Assembly: GCA_030077755.1 (NCBI GenBank)
Contig: JAQJZZ010000011.1
Span: 682,001 to 746,000 of the forward strand
DNA from: Filosporella fistucella
Taxonomy: Eukaryota > Ascomycota > Leotiomycetes > Helotiales
DNA length: 64,000 nucleotides
Direction: 5' to 3'
The notes beneath the pieces were generated by a model, which worked only from the letters and a program-made list of their open reading frames with translations, did not search any database and was not told the DNA's origin. Every line of letters begins with the position of its first letter. The first letter of the stretch is position 1. The position numbers were made by a program, and so were the translations under genes. This document shows, piece after piece, positions 24,518-35,355 of this stretch.

Positions 24518-25519
24518 AGTGTGTAATGAGATTCGTTGTATATTCTTGATATTTTCCCTTTCATCGCATGTTTTACTGATGTCGCAATGGCTTCTTTGCA
24601 TTTCTCTGTCTAATACCTGCAATTTTCGAGCTTGATGTTTTTGATCTAATAACCATACACAATCCAAATTTTAGTGGCCGAGTAGCCTCGAAATTTCTAT
24701 ACATCATATCAACTCAGAACTAGTAATGCAGCAGCACGGCTATCCAACAGCTCTATTAATTGCCTACCACTTGCAGATGAATTTTATATATGAGATATTT
24801 CAATTTTATTTATTATAGGTTTCTATGATATATTCTTTATACTTATTCTTGCTACTTCTCAATATGTTATTCTTCTATTATAGAGTTCTATCTTGCTTTT
24901 GATAAAAATTATAAAGTATTTTCCTAAAGTATCCTCTTTAGAAATTTTTATACTTCTCAAGATTTTCTTCTTCTTTGCGTTATTGTTCATAGTTTTGCCT
25001 AGCTTTAAAGTCTGTAAAGGGGAAATAAAGGAAGTATAAGGATTAAGAGATAATAAATTGTTTGAGAAAGGATTAGAGATTAGGAGGGGTGAAATGTTCG
25101 GGGGCTAAACTCTAGTCATTTACTCGTTATTGTTCATTTTCCTGCTTGCAGAATCCCAATTCTAGATAGTTATACAATTATACCTTAGAGGGTATAAAGT
25201 TTTGAATATCCGGGAGCTAGGTGCTGGTTAAAGATCTATTATTATCGTCGCAATATGCAATTTTCGACAGTTCCCCTTTCTTGTCGCGGAACTCCGCCGT
25301 CGTTAGTCGACAGTTATAGAACTTGACGATAGTTGCCTTATATAGCCGCATTGTCGACAGTCGACAATTGTAGAAGTTGATGACAGTTGGCCTATATTTT
25401 CATATATCTCTTATTGTCGACAGTCGACAGTTACAGTCAAAGCGGCAAGAAATGTCCAGGCAGAAAGTTCTCATTGCTTTCTAAAAGAAAGCCCGCAGGC
25501 AGGACAGAACACAAACAAC
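24518..25519. other. AT-rich gene-free flank with short tandem repeats
   Basis: The fumarase 3' flank merges into very AT-rich sequence (about 24770-25210) with no ORF of note. It is followed by the GTCGACAG repeat block at 25260-25440. The AT-rich part could be an old mutated repeat, but no transposon protein can be read in it. Confidence 0.55.
25260..25440. repeat. Degenerate tandem repeat built on GTCGACAGTCGACA
   Basis: Three head-to-tail units begin at about 25306, 25353 and 25416, 47 and 63 bp apart. Each opens with GTCGACAG, and in two copies this core is doubled to GTCGACAGTCGACA. The first two continue with a shared TAGAA-TTGA-GA-AGTTG-C-TATAT pattern. CGACAGTT also appears singly at 25265. 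The block lies just 3' of the minus-strand orphan gene. Confidence 0.7.
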
Positions 25520-26131
25520 TCATCCCTCTTCCTCTTCTTCTCCCTCCTCGTCCTCATCCTCATCGTCGTCCTCGTCCTCGTCGTCGTCGTCCCAGTCATC
25601 TTCGTGGACCGAGTCCTGGGCTCGGTAGTGGCCACGGCCACGAAGATGCTGCTCCCCCTCCCCTCCCCCTCCCTCTCCCACCGCCACCCAGGCACTCCGG
25701 CCCCCACCACCACCAGAACCACCAGCGACTCCGAAAGGTTGGCTATTTATATTAGTTACCGCAATCGCATTTATAGCAGAAGAACTCACTACTTCGGCAT
25801 TGCCGAGATTCTCCTCTAGAGTGAAGAGTTAGCTGAGTTCAATTTCAAGAGCAATTTCAAGTTAATGACTTACCTTCTCATCCTCCTCCATCCTCTTCTT
25901 GCTCTCCGCCGAGGCAGATCGATAAGCTGAAGTTTTCTTCAACTTACCGATCGCCCGGCAGGAGGCTTGGTTCCGTGCCTTCCGCACGTCGTCGGATGTT
26001 CTCTCTTTGGCCGAAGCCGCGGAGTTCTTCTTGCCTTTGTCGGCATTCTTCTTGCTGCGACAATGTTAGTATGTTTTCAAAGACGAAGAAGGCCATGGAT
26101 TTTGCACTTACTCGTCCTTCTTTGGAGGCAT
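25520..26131 (-). CDS. Orphan four-exon gene: basic N-terminus, Gly-rich middle, acidic tail
   Basis: I do not recognise this protein. Minus-strand exons are 26131-26112 (20 nt), 26054-25874, 25815-25790 (26 nt) and 25742-25520, introns 57, 58 and 47 nt, all GT..AG, two with clear CTAAC/CTAAT branch points. Phases agree throughout and give 149 aa. The N-terminal 70 residues are Lys/Arg/Ala-rich (starts MPPKKDDKKNADKGKKNSAA), a likely nuclear-localisation type of sequence. A Gly-rich stretch follows (VAGGSGGGGGRSAWVAVGEG). The C-terminus is about 25 almost uninterrupted Asp/Glu residues encoded by a GAN trinucleotide tract. No signal peptide or membrane segment. Two further introns and a TATA box lie upstream. 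The charge layout could suit a chromatin- or RNA-associated protein, but that is a guess. Confidence 0.65.
25523..25602 (-). repeat. GAC/GAG/GAT trinucleotide tract (acidic tail)
   Basis: On the plus strand this reads as a run of TCC, TCG and TCA triplets. On the minus strand it encodes the Asp/Glu tail of the orphan protein. Such imperfect repeats can change length. Confidence 0.8.
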
Positions 26132-26418
26132 GGTGATGGATTGGTTTGTTCTAAACCAAACTGTTAGTATACCGTTCTTTGAAAGACCGGGCAAGACTTA
26201 CTGGAAGACGTACTTTCTGTTGAAAGTCTGAGTTTCTATATACAATTAGCATACTGTCATTCTTCGTGCTGACGTGAATCCATATGGAATAGATCAAAGA
26301 ACATAAGGGATAGGGAGATGGGAAGGAGAGGATAGATCCAAATCTTGCACTCACGTTTGTCCGGCCGCGCTTTGCGAAGAAGAAAAGAACAAGTTGTGAA
26401 GATCTGAAGACTTATATA
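26132..26418 (-). promoter_or_regulatory. TATA box and 5' UTR with two introns
   Basis: On the minus strand TATATAAG occupies 26418-26411, about 30 bp ahead of a pyrimidine-rich likely start region. Two further GT..AG introns precede the ATG: 26354-26236 (GTGAGT..TATATAG) and 26201-26161 (GTAAGT..CTAACAG). They leave a 34 nt non-coding exon between them, with no ATG in it. The signals are read directly from sequence. Transcription is inferred. Confidence 0.5.
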
Positions 26419-28479
26419 CTCCTGCCGCTATGCGGTTGCCTCGAAATGTACGAGGCAACGGTGCTAGCGGCGACAATAGAAGGGACGTCTTATTATATTA
26501 GGACTATAGACATTTGGGAACGACAATGTGAGTGCTATTGTTATAGCGGTTCTTTTAGCTATGGCGGGAATCTATTCTGGACTTGTTGAAGCTATTCCGA
26601 TTCTCTGGACAATACTAGCTATTGTGTCTAAGTCACTCTATCCACTAGCTAGAACTCCGCTCAAGCTTTGTCGAATCTGGCTTGGGTAGTTCGACAGGTT
26701 CGCAATACACCATCCTGCGCTCTAAATATGCTCTATTGCTTGAGGCAATTGAGATCAGGTACGAGACCGGGTAAAGAATGACAATGGATAGCATATAGGG
26801 TATTCTCACAGTGTACGGAGATTCTGAAGATCCAAAAGGGCTGTGATTTGAAAAGGCTGTGATTTGAAAAGGCTTTGCAACTTGTTATATCTAAACTCCA
26901 GCTTTTGCACATTCAGCCCGTGAATTCTAATCCAACCTGGATGAAGCTTTGAGCGCAGCAAATATGATACTCTCCTCTTTACTCGGTACCCATTGCCTGG
27001 AACACTGGAATAAGCAATGGAGAAGAGGGAACAGGTTGTTTACAAACGGGGACGCTGGAAAATTGAGTGCGCTATGTGTGTACCAAGACGCTGCAAATCG
27101 CGGGAAGGACAATAGATATGCTACTTGCCATGCACCCTTAAGCTAGCCAAGTTTTACCGCATGGAACCAATAGGATAGTGCAACTCTTTAGTATTATTTA
27201 GCTTAAGATACTTGCAGTTCTGAGGCTGACACCCTTCAAGTTCCTTTGACGCACCCGCAAGTGATTCTTGAAAATCTTCTCTACCCCGCAAAGCAGGGAA
27301 GAAACTGATGAGAACAATAATGAACCATTCCCAGCAAATGTGTGGAGAGGAGAAACGTTCTAAGCCGTTGGCAGATGACTACCTCAATGGCAATATTTTC
27401 AGATTCTATTTGAATCTGCATGTTTGCGAATCTATTCCTGTTCTTAGCTCTTAAAAGCTAGCGACATTACTCATAGTCGGCAGCGCGCTACGCTCTTGAA
27501 GCGGAGTACTTGTGCGTCAAGTATAGAATAGAAAATTGCTTACTAAGACACTTCTTCAAATTCTAGGTTTGGATTCGAATTAATTGAACATCCTTCCCAC
27601 GTTTTGATACTAGACAACCTTTTAACTCAATTGAGTGTACTTGAGCCCTTTGTGATACGAAACCGTAATATTACGAGCCAGGACAGCATATTGAGTCGTC
27701 TCCTCAAGAGTTAAGCACAAGCAAAAGAAACCAAGAGCCGATATGGAAAGATGATGGAGGTGTTGAACGATGTCTTTGTCTCAGGAGGAGAGGGTTTGCC
27801 AAGGGGCAATTGCCAGGAGATAGTCTTCTCTTTCGCGATATGAAAATAGCAGTAAAAAGAATTGCAACAGAGGTATAAATAACATGTTAGGTATAGACGC
27901 TTGTAGTCTATTTGAGCCTCGCTTATGGTATCAAAGAGCCTTTTTGCTATAACTTGCGTGTGGGATCACAATAGCGAGAACGTCCTCCTCTTGAGTACCT
28001 AGTTTTCACTTCACTAGATTTCTACAATTTGAAGTATTGGTGCATGAACAATAAATGACAATGTGAGAAGCCGTATTGAGTTTCGCGACTCTCTCTTTAT
28101 CAAATCGAGAATTATCTGTAATCGCGAAAACTTTTAAGTGAAGCAAGCCATTCCCGTATATAAGCTCGAAGTGTCACTTGGTGCCGTTTTACTTTGCCGC
28201 GTTTAAATACAAAACGCAAATTACTGCAAATGCTTGAATCTACCTTAGAATAGCAAATAATTCCAAGTGCAGGTATATGGTATTACTTCTATAACCATCA
28301 GATAAATAAATCGGTTTCAAAGGCGAGCATACTATACTTGGAGATATATTTTTAATAATTTATTAATATTTCTTTGACGAAGAATTCGTATCTAGTACTC
28401 TATCTCCTAACAATTGTTTAGGATCACTCTGATTAATTGATATATAAAAATAATACTCTAGCATTTGCCCTCTCTGTGC

Positions 28480-28870
28480 TGGGGCTCGACGATTGAAACT
28501 CTTCTCTCCACGTCTTCTTCTGCTTCAGTCCCCAGCTTCGACGACCTCCGTCTTGTTTCTTCTCCTGTCACTTCGCTCTATACTAAGGATTGACGACCAG
28601 GATAATCATTCTCACATTAGCCCCTCCTTCTATTCCCGGGACCGGCGACTCCTATCTTTCCTATTCCTAGCTCCTTTCTCGTTGCGAGGGATTGACGACT
28701 AGAATGGTCGTCCTTACATCTTCCTCTCCTCCCACTGTCTTCTTCTTGTTGTCGTCTCTCCTCATACTAAGGACTGATGACTGGGATAGCTGTCCTTATA
28801 TGGTTCTCTCCTCTCTTCCCGACACCTACGACTCCCATAGTCTTCCTATTGTCGTCGCCTTCTTCTATTC
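28480..28870 (+). repeat. Degenerate ~80-105 bp tandem repeat
   Basis: Three related cores begin near 28581, 28684 and 28766, each close to GGATTGACGACYAGRATRG followed by a CT-rich spacer. A weaker fourth copy (CTCGACGATTGAAACTC) lies near 28485. Spacing is 103 and 82 bp. The ORFs across it (28493-29087) echo the repeat as IDDQD/TDDWD motifs and are not convincing genes. Confidence 0.55.
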
Positions 28871-29772
28871 CAATCTCAGAAATGGTCCTAACTATTCTCG
28901 GTCTTCGTCTAGTGCGATTCCCCCTTTATACCTTACCTCGTCGAGCCTTTCCCTCTACTCCTCTTTTCTTCAGCAACAGGTACGTTCAGACCCCTACCCC
29001 TACCCCTACCCGGAGTACATTCTCGCAAGCTGGTTCTTGAAAGAGGCTCACAAGATATCAAAGAGATTTCATTCCAACACCAAGTAAGTCATTCCAAGAA
29101 CACTTGTACAACGGGCTTGAGCTGGAGCGAGTTTGGAACGGAACTGAAGCTGACTTTGATAGACAAAACTAGAATAATTTTACTGAAAGTTTGTACGTAT
29201 AGCCCTTTTTGACCTTCGAGGTCCTTGACCTGTATACATACCTATATAGTAGATCAAACAATCTACAATTGGACTGAGGACTTGGAACTCTATCCTAGCT
29301 TGCAACTCGGCTTGAAGATTGGGCTCGGCCATAGAAATCGCTAATGTTACTTGACTTTGGACTAGCATCATGTTTCTCGCTTTTTTCTAGACTTTCTGGT
29401 ATAAGAATGATGTGAGAGGGTAGTACTCTGTCGAACCATTGGCTTCTTCACTGACCACTTGTCTTGCGTTTGGTCTTGAAGATCGCTGACATCTTTTGAC
29501 TTTGGACCTCCACCAGAGTCTAAATTACTCTATCAGTATACCGCAGGTCTAAATTCTCTTGGGGAAATTTTTGCTTCACTCAAGATTCGTTCTACTGCAC
29601 AAAGACTGAAATCTGTACTCGGGTCAGGACCTAGGAGATACTGAATTGGGCCGCAGATACGGTCGTTTCTTGGATGTTACAGTTAAAGTTTGAGAAAGAC
29701 CAGGCATCATGGGATTTCACTGAACTTTATTCTTATTTTTTTACGTTTCACTTTTCAAGTCACTACCAAAAA

Positions 29773-29795
29773 AAAAATAGACTACGTCTATTTTT
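29773..29795. repeat. Hairpin, 10 bp perfect stem, 3 nt loop
   Basis: AAAAATAGAC, a TAC loop, then GTCTATTTTT, followed by pyrimidines. It sits in gene-free DNA with no obvious partner gene. Confidence 0.6.
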
Positions 29796-30342
29796 CCCTC
29801 CTTGGGCGGGGGGATATCAGGCCACAACTGCCTGTATTTAGTAGCCTCTGTAGTTAGTCTTAGCACAGCTATGCTGCTTCACTCGACATCTGACTTGCAC
29901 ATTGTTTCAAGATGCAACGAGATATCCTGTCTGCATGGCAGCAGTACCCCTTCAACCTCTTGAGTTGCAATTCAAGAACTAGACTATGATCTGCAGTCAA
30001 TATTCCTTCCCAAGCAGTGGCTATGGTTCCTCCATACTGTCTATGCCTTGGAGAAGTACTCCATCAACTCTGCACCGCTGTCCAAAGTTGGATCTTTGAG
30101 CCGCTGGGGAAGACTAATATAAGTCTTGGAGTTCAAGCAATTCCCATTTTCTAGACCTAGTCCAGAGAGGCAAGAGCTATGGTTCTCAGTTTCAAAGCCA
30201 CACATTCTCTTATAGTCAAAATACCATGTATCACAGAAGACTTTATGCTAATATATCTGTCCGTAGACTACTAAAAGTTCACCATGCCAAGGGATGCTCA
30301 TTTTCGTCCAATTCCTGACATATAATTACTGATGTGATACTA

Positions 30343-31592
30343 GACGAAAGGGAGCTGCACGTGCAGCAGCTGTTGCTAGAACGAAGAGGAAACTGAAGAA
30401 GTCACCTGGTTGGGCGGCGTTGACCGAAGCTCAACAAAGCCAACGTGAAACTGCCTCTCGAGCTGCCGTTTGGGCACGGTACAACGACCTTGGTACCGCT
30501 CCCTCCATGCTGGTGGACCAGTTCAAAAACCAGCTCCAGCACCACCAGTACCACCAGCCCAATTTTCTGCTGTCGTTGGCGGCCCGGCTGCGATCGTTCA
30601 GCCTGCCGTACCAGCTCCTGCAGTAAAACCAGCTGGTCCTGTCCTTCCCACTGTGGGTGGCCCGCGAGGCCCCCACCACTCCCCAGAGGTATATTAACAA
30701 CTCCCAGAATGGAATTTGTCGAAAGTGTATAGCTGGTTCATCTATCGGTTGGTCACCGTCAACAAAACGCAGGCGACAGGCATACTTTTCGATATCGCCA
30801 AGCGAGAAATCAAATTCGAGGAGGAAGGAATCGACCTTCTGATGCAACACATTTTGCGCCGAGCCACAACGGTGGCATCCAAGGGAAGAAGAAACATCTT
30901 TACCGATGAATATCTAAGCACCACGTAGTATGTGGTACATCACCCTCCTGCTTGCTGTCCAAAAATCTAGCTAACCACTGTATAGCTTCAACAGCATTGC
31001 CACGCTGACGGAGAAAAAACTGTGAGTATTGATCTCATTGAGGAGGAAGGATTGAAAGCTAACATGTAGACAGCAGTCTAATGGACGAGAAGTATGACAC
31101 ATTGTCCTACAGGCAAAGTAATACAAGCTGACTTGACCAATTTACAGGATTTTGTGTTGATTTTCGACGCCATAGAGAAGCAGTGAGTCTTTCGTTCACT
31201 CAGGCTATTCAGAAGCTAACATTCTACCAGACATGCAGTCTACTGGGCTGTGGCGGACGAGACGAAGTAAGTCCCATTCTCCAGGTTATCAAACTCCATA
31301 TCTTGGGCTTCATTTTCCCGACTTGCGATTGACACATTTGAATAGTGGCGAAGCTTTGGACCGACTGCTGGCCACCGTCCCGTAAGTGGACCGGGACGTT
31401 TTTAAAATGTCGGATTTATTGACACGTAGCAGGCACGTGGAGATGCGGAAGATCCAGAAGGAGATGGCAATGACCAGAACGAGCTTTGCTGCCTGGGTGG
31501 GTAACCACCTGGGAAATGACCAGGACGAGGGCGAAGAAGAGAACGACGAGGACAACGGGGATGAGGACGAGGGTGGAGACGAGTGGGAGTAA
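30343..31592 (+). CDS. Orphan micro-exon gene with acidic C-terminus (5' end unresolved)
   Basis: I do not recognise this protein. The 3' part is well supported. Exons are 30726-30927, 30986-31021, 31070-31091, 31148-31182, 31231-31266, 31346-31381 and 31430-31592, and every GT..AG join keeps the frame. Five consecutive exons are only 36, 22, 35, 36 and 36 nt, introns 48-79 nt. The product runs from VYSWFIYRLVTVNKTQATG through DFVLIFDAIEKQHAVYWAV, which is alpha/beta-like, to a tail of Asp, Glu, Gly and Asn ending GGDEWE. Upstream, a Lys/Arg/Ala-rich segment (RKGAARAAAVARTKRKLKK, from about 30343) and a Pro/Ala-rich segment (30522-30688) look coding. They join only with non-ideal splices (one 37 nt intron or a frame change), so the start is unknown and decay at the 5' end is possible. 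The gene ends 28 bp from the convergent F-box gene. Confidence 0.6.
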
Positions 31593-31619
31593 TGGGTAGA
31601 ACCGGGGAGAACGGGAGAA

Positions 31620-32903
31620 TCAAAGCATTGTAAACGACTCATAACAAGTCCGCAGCGGATTGTCCTCCCTTCCAGCAAAGTATTCTTCAAGATCTATTGT
31701 TGATATAGCTATTGGACCATCCAGTAGCCGATCAGTCGGCTCAAAGACCTGGTCAAACTTGAGGCTAATTCGATCAAGTGGCACAGTTGCCGACTTTCGT
31801 ATGGTACCATCGTTGCAAGTCCCTCCAAGTGTGAGGTGCAGGTCTTCGACAGTTTCTGACCAGTTTGGCGAGTTGCTCGTCAGGTATACCCCTTGGAGAA
31901 CCAGTTCCGTGAGGCTGGATTGTCTGTTGAGGAAGACAACAAGCTCGGATCCGTCAATGCCCATTCCTGTCAAGAACAGACGCTTCAAGTGAGGCCATTG
32001 ACCTGGAGCATTGTGGAAAATATTTGTGGAGAGCATGATTTGATCCATCTTTATGGAGGAACGTGAAGTCCGTTTGACTTTCACCTCGAGCTCCTTAAGA
32101 TCCTCCCCCACAGTTCGAACGAATGCTGCAATACTCTCCGCAAAAGACGCCTCGTACTTTGGAGTTACGTTGGCACCTGGTGCTTGAGTAGATATGCTTA
32201 AGTGCTGCAAGTTATGCAGCACAGCTGGCGCCGATGCCAGACATGCTTCAAAAATGTCGACAAGACCACAAGGTGAAGCGATCTGGCAGCATGATTTCTC
32301 TTTGCTCCCAGGGAAACAGTTTCGTAAGGAGAGGACGAAAGTAGTAGGAGTACACCGAGCAGCCGATAGTGCTCTGAGGAAGATCAACAAGTTGGTTGCG
32401 CCTGCCATAATATCTGTTTCGCATATGTGTTGCGAGCTGGCATGAGAACTGTCGTTGCACCTTCTCGGTACAAGTGATTGAGGCTGAAACTTGTCTGTAA
32501 TCCCAATTTCTCTGAGCATAGGGAATTGTGCGATGCCAAAACGCAAGTGCTGGTAGACACTGTTACGCTGTTGCTGAGGACATAATCCATCCTTGCAATC
32601 CACCTGGTCTTCATTTTCCTCCCCAACCTCCCCCTGTCAGTCCGGAATTTTCTCAACGGTAGAACTGTTTGGAGTGTCTAACACAACCTTCGCAATGCCT
32701 CGTCGGAATAAGTCGTTCCTCGAGACATTTTCCCAGAGCTGTAAACTTTGAGGATTCGGGGATAATTCAATGCAATGCAAAAGAAATTGAGAAGCGCAAC
32801 AGTGAAAGCTTTGGCTGACAAGGCGCAAGCTTTTGATATCTACCAAAGGCAAATAACGACAAATAATGAGTTTAACCTCACAAGGCAAATATATGTCCAT
32901 CAT
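31620..32903 (-). pseudogene. F-box protein gene with one in-frame TGA
   Basis: The start at 32903 (MMDIYLPCEVKLIICRYLP) opens an F-box: LP-E-V-LII-RYLPLVDIKSLRLVSQSF. This domain normally recruits a substrate-binding protein to an SCF ubiquitin ligase. A TGA at 32639-32637 follows STVEKIPD. Past it the same frame stays open for 338 codons to 31620 (EVGEENEDQVDCKDGL onward) with LRR-like Leu spacing, for example LKRLFLTGMGIDGSELVVFL and LTELVLQGVYL. No normal intron removes the stop: the nearest GT..AG pair spans about 35 nt without a usable branch point. So it is either a recent pseudogene, a short F-box-only protein, stop readthrough, or a sequence error. The continuing open frame argues that the change is recent. 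Confidence 0.7.
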
Positions 32904-34877
32904 GATAGCAGAAGCATATGCCCACCACTGCAAGACTGATAAGATTTCCCTCACAGACAATGTACAGAATAAAATTGGCTTTGAAAGCTATCCATGGCCA
33001 GCTTTTAAATGCTTGCAGACTTACCAGACAAGACCAACTTGGCCAGACGCATATGCTCACATGAGCCTGACCCCGTCATATCGAAAAAATAAAAGTGACG
33101 AATGAGCGATGTCGCATGATATGCGAGCCCAATCAGGTAGCACCAGAGGTACGAGCTCTAATGTTGACCAAGTGATCAATTGTGGTGCTATGTGGAATGT
33201 CAGTATGCATAGTTCCGTGGATAAGAAGATTGATGATGTGTGCTTTCGTCATCGACAATTTGGGAAGAAGGCGGCAGCGCTTAATTGTGATTTGGTTGTG
33301 CGATTTCCAGAGCAGTTCCTGAAAACACATTAACCCTGAATGATCTTTTCGCAAGCAAGATATTCCGGCCAACAGCAAGCTTGGAATAGTTACAAGCACT
33401 ACGTGTGCCGGAGGTTACGGCGGGAATAATGGTTGGAGATCAGTAATCAATCATTTGTCACTACTGTAAGTGCGACTTGGTTACAAGAGTTAGGGCACAA
33501 TCGAACGATTCTGACGCTATGTGGCTTGATACGCCCTTATGCTGCAGTAGAATATTACTATCCTTGGCGATTGTGGCCTTGATGGGCAGATTGGCTAAGA
33601 GGGCCCTGCATCGGGAGAGCAACGATCCAGAAGACCCTGAAAACGTCAAAAAGAATCACGAGATACATTTCTTCAAATCTGGATCGGATCAGCTCAAGAG
33701 ATACCTATTTCGAAATCCTCCCCACGCAGATGGGCCACACATGTGGGGAGGAAAAGAGGTTACAGGAGCAATCTGAATTGAGTTATGTTTCTCCGACACA
33801 TCTGCGGCTCGACATCCCGCTGTGCAAATTGAATAGCTCTAGACAAAGTCCAAATCCATTTCCTCGACGTTCAACACAGCATTAGGAAGGTTCCAAGACC
33901 TTGGGAGACATCCCAGAAAATTTGACTGCTCGGGACGAAGACGAACGCATTGCTTCTGCAATTTTGGCGGTCAGATTGCGTCTCTTGGTCGATTCTATCA
34001 CTCGATCCACTGAATCCTCGATACGGAGCTCGACCGGGAATGAGATTTGTATGATACAATATCAATGTTCCAAGGCACGGAGCCTAGAGGGATTCTAGAT
34101 GCTGGAAGATGGCCCTCCAAATGTCGATCTGATAAGACGAATAATGACACACGGCTTATTTCGATCTCAAGAATTGGCGAGACCATGCACCGCATGCTAG
34201 CCGCATGAATAACAGTCGTGATAGCGCTTAAAGAGTAAGTAGAAATACACAGATTGACACCTAAAGACAGAGCTTGGGCGAGGCCAGCCTTATCTTCAGA
34301 TGACTTACAGTACTGTACCACACTCAACACATCTTACAAGCTGCATTGACGGAAGCCCAGACCCCATGAAGAATATCCCAAGATTTAGTTGAACTTCGAC
34401 GAATGTATCATTTAATGTCATTATCATAAGAGCCAAGAATCCCGTCAATCAGAATGATAGCGGGCGAAGCATTGACTTCGCGGCTGCAGATCTTGACAAT
34501 ATGAGTCTAACACAGAGACGTTCCAGAGCAACACCCGCATTGAACTACTTGCAATCTCTCTAACCTGCCTTGGAATTCTTCCTTAATGGAATTTGCAGTA
34601 TGTTGCGATGAGATATTATTGCTTCGATATTGACCTCTATCGTTGATCAAGGCCAAGAAAGAACATCGTATCCTTAGAGTATACAAATGAGTCAATCGCT
34701 AAACAACTCACATTCAGCATGACATCAATGCGCACCATAGAGTGAAGAACTCATCATCTTCATGGTCGCTTTAGGGCTTCAAACATGAGCAGACTTTCCC
34801 AGCCTTTAACCCAGTCCAACGCCGTAATATACACATCGTAATATATCAAAACACCCACCGGTATCATGTCAAGACCT
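32904..34877. other. Gene-free interval
   Basis: Nearly 2 kb with scattered ORFs of about 60-110 codons on both strands (for example 33477-33776 plus, 33998-34330 minus). None shows a recognisable domain or a consistent splice model. It contains the upstream side of the F-box gene and the 3' flank of CBP4. Confidence 0.5.
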
Positions 34878-35355
34878 TTATAAGCTTCCTCCTGGCATCG
34901 GCTTCACACCGTCATTGCGCATCTCTCTCTTCCTAGCCTCGATTTCCTCTGATAATTTGATTTGTTCTGCGATCTTCCCATCTTTTGTCCTCTTCTCTGC
35001 TTCTGCTGCAGCCTCCCAAACTATAGCATTATTAGCACATATTCAATCGTTAAATCAAAACTAACGTACTCGGCTTGCTTGATTTCGAATACTCGCGTAG
35101 CCGCATTACAAAGTTATCGAAATCCTCCTGCTTCCCTTGCCGGTTCTCTAGACTCCTCTTCTGCAGCTCCGGATTGTATTTTAGGAACAGCTCTTCTTCG
35201 GTCGGCGAAATATAGTAGATCAATGCAGGACCACCTATGCTGAGGCCGAAGAATCTGTCTGCAATCAGTCTCGGGGCTTGTAGACTGCACAGCAAAGACA
35301 CTCACGCAATCGACATCTTGCTGATCAGCCGCCAATTTGTGGGTTTGGGAGCCAT
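34878..35355 (-). CDS. CBP4: Cbp4-like cytochrome bc1 complex assembly factor
   Basis: Cbp4 is a small inner-mitochondrial-membrane protein that binds newly made cytochrome b with Cbp3/Cbp6 during complex III assembly. Three minus-strand exons (35355-35306, 35254-35070, 35020-34878) with introns of 51 and 49 nt give 125 aa, the expected size. The sequence starts [14 protein letters not shown]. One membrane segment follows ([15 protein letters not shown]), then the family block [20 protein letters not shown]. The C-terminus is a charged helix beginning [18 protein letters not shown]. All three exons contribute conserved sequence, so the model is secure although the gene was hidden by small exons. 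Confidence 0.9.

Larger units (their letters stand above)
26419..30342. other. AT-rich, gene-free interval
   Basis: Almost 4 kb with no credible gene. The left half (26.4-28.4 kb) is AT-rich and featureless. At 28.48-28.87 kb there is a CT-rich degenerate tandem repeat, and short CCCTAC runs occur near 28999. A 10 bp stem hairpin lies at 29773-29795. The last 100 bp contain possible 5' exons of the following orphan gene, including ATGs at 30283 and 30293 whose splice to the next exon I could not make work. Confidence 0.55.

Noticed and set aside
26419..28400. Possible transposon relic
   Set aside because: The AT-rich composition is suggestive, but no transposase, reverse transcriptase fragment, terminal repeat or target-site duplication could be read.
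28995..29016. CCCTAC repeats resembling telomere sequence
   Set aside because: Only about three copies in the middle of the window. The fungal telomere unit is TTAGGG, and there is no array.
28493..29087. Overlapping plus-strand ORFs of 69-131 codons
   Set aside because: They translate a degenerate tandem repeat with CT-rich spacers, and the apparent protein motifs are by-products of the repeat.
30470..30697. Pro/Ala-rich frame joined directly to the orphan gene's VYSWFIYRL exon
   Set aside because: The frame composition is convincing, but a GTATAT donor at 30689 and the only acceptors (30707, 30725) do not keep phase, so the exact join is left open.
33998..34330. 110-codon minus-strand ORF with membrane-like segments
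   Set aside because: It contains a GTAAGT..TTTAG intron-like stretch, but no splice gives a longer sensible protein.
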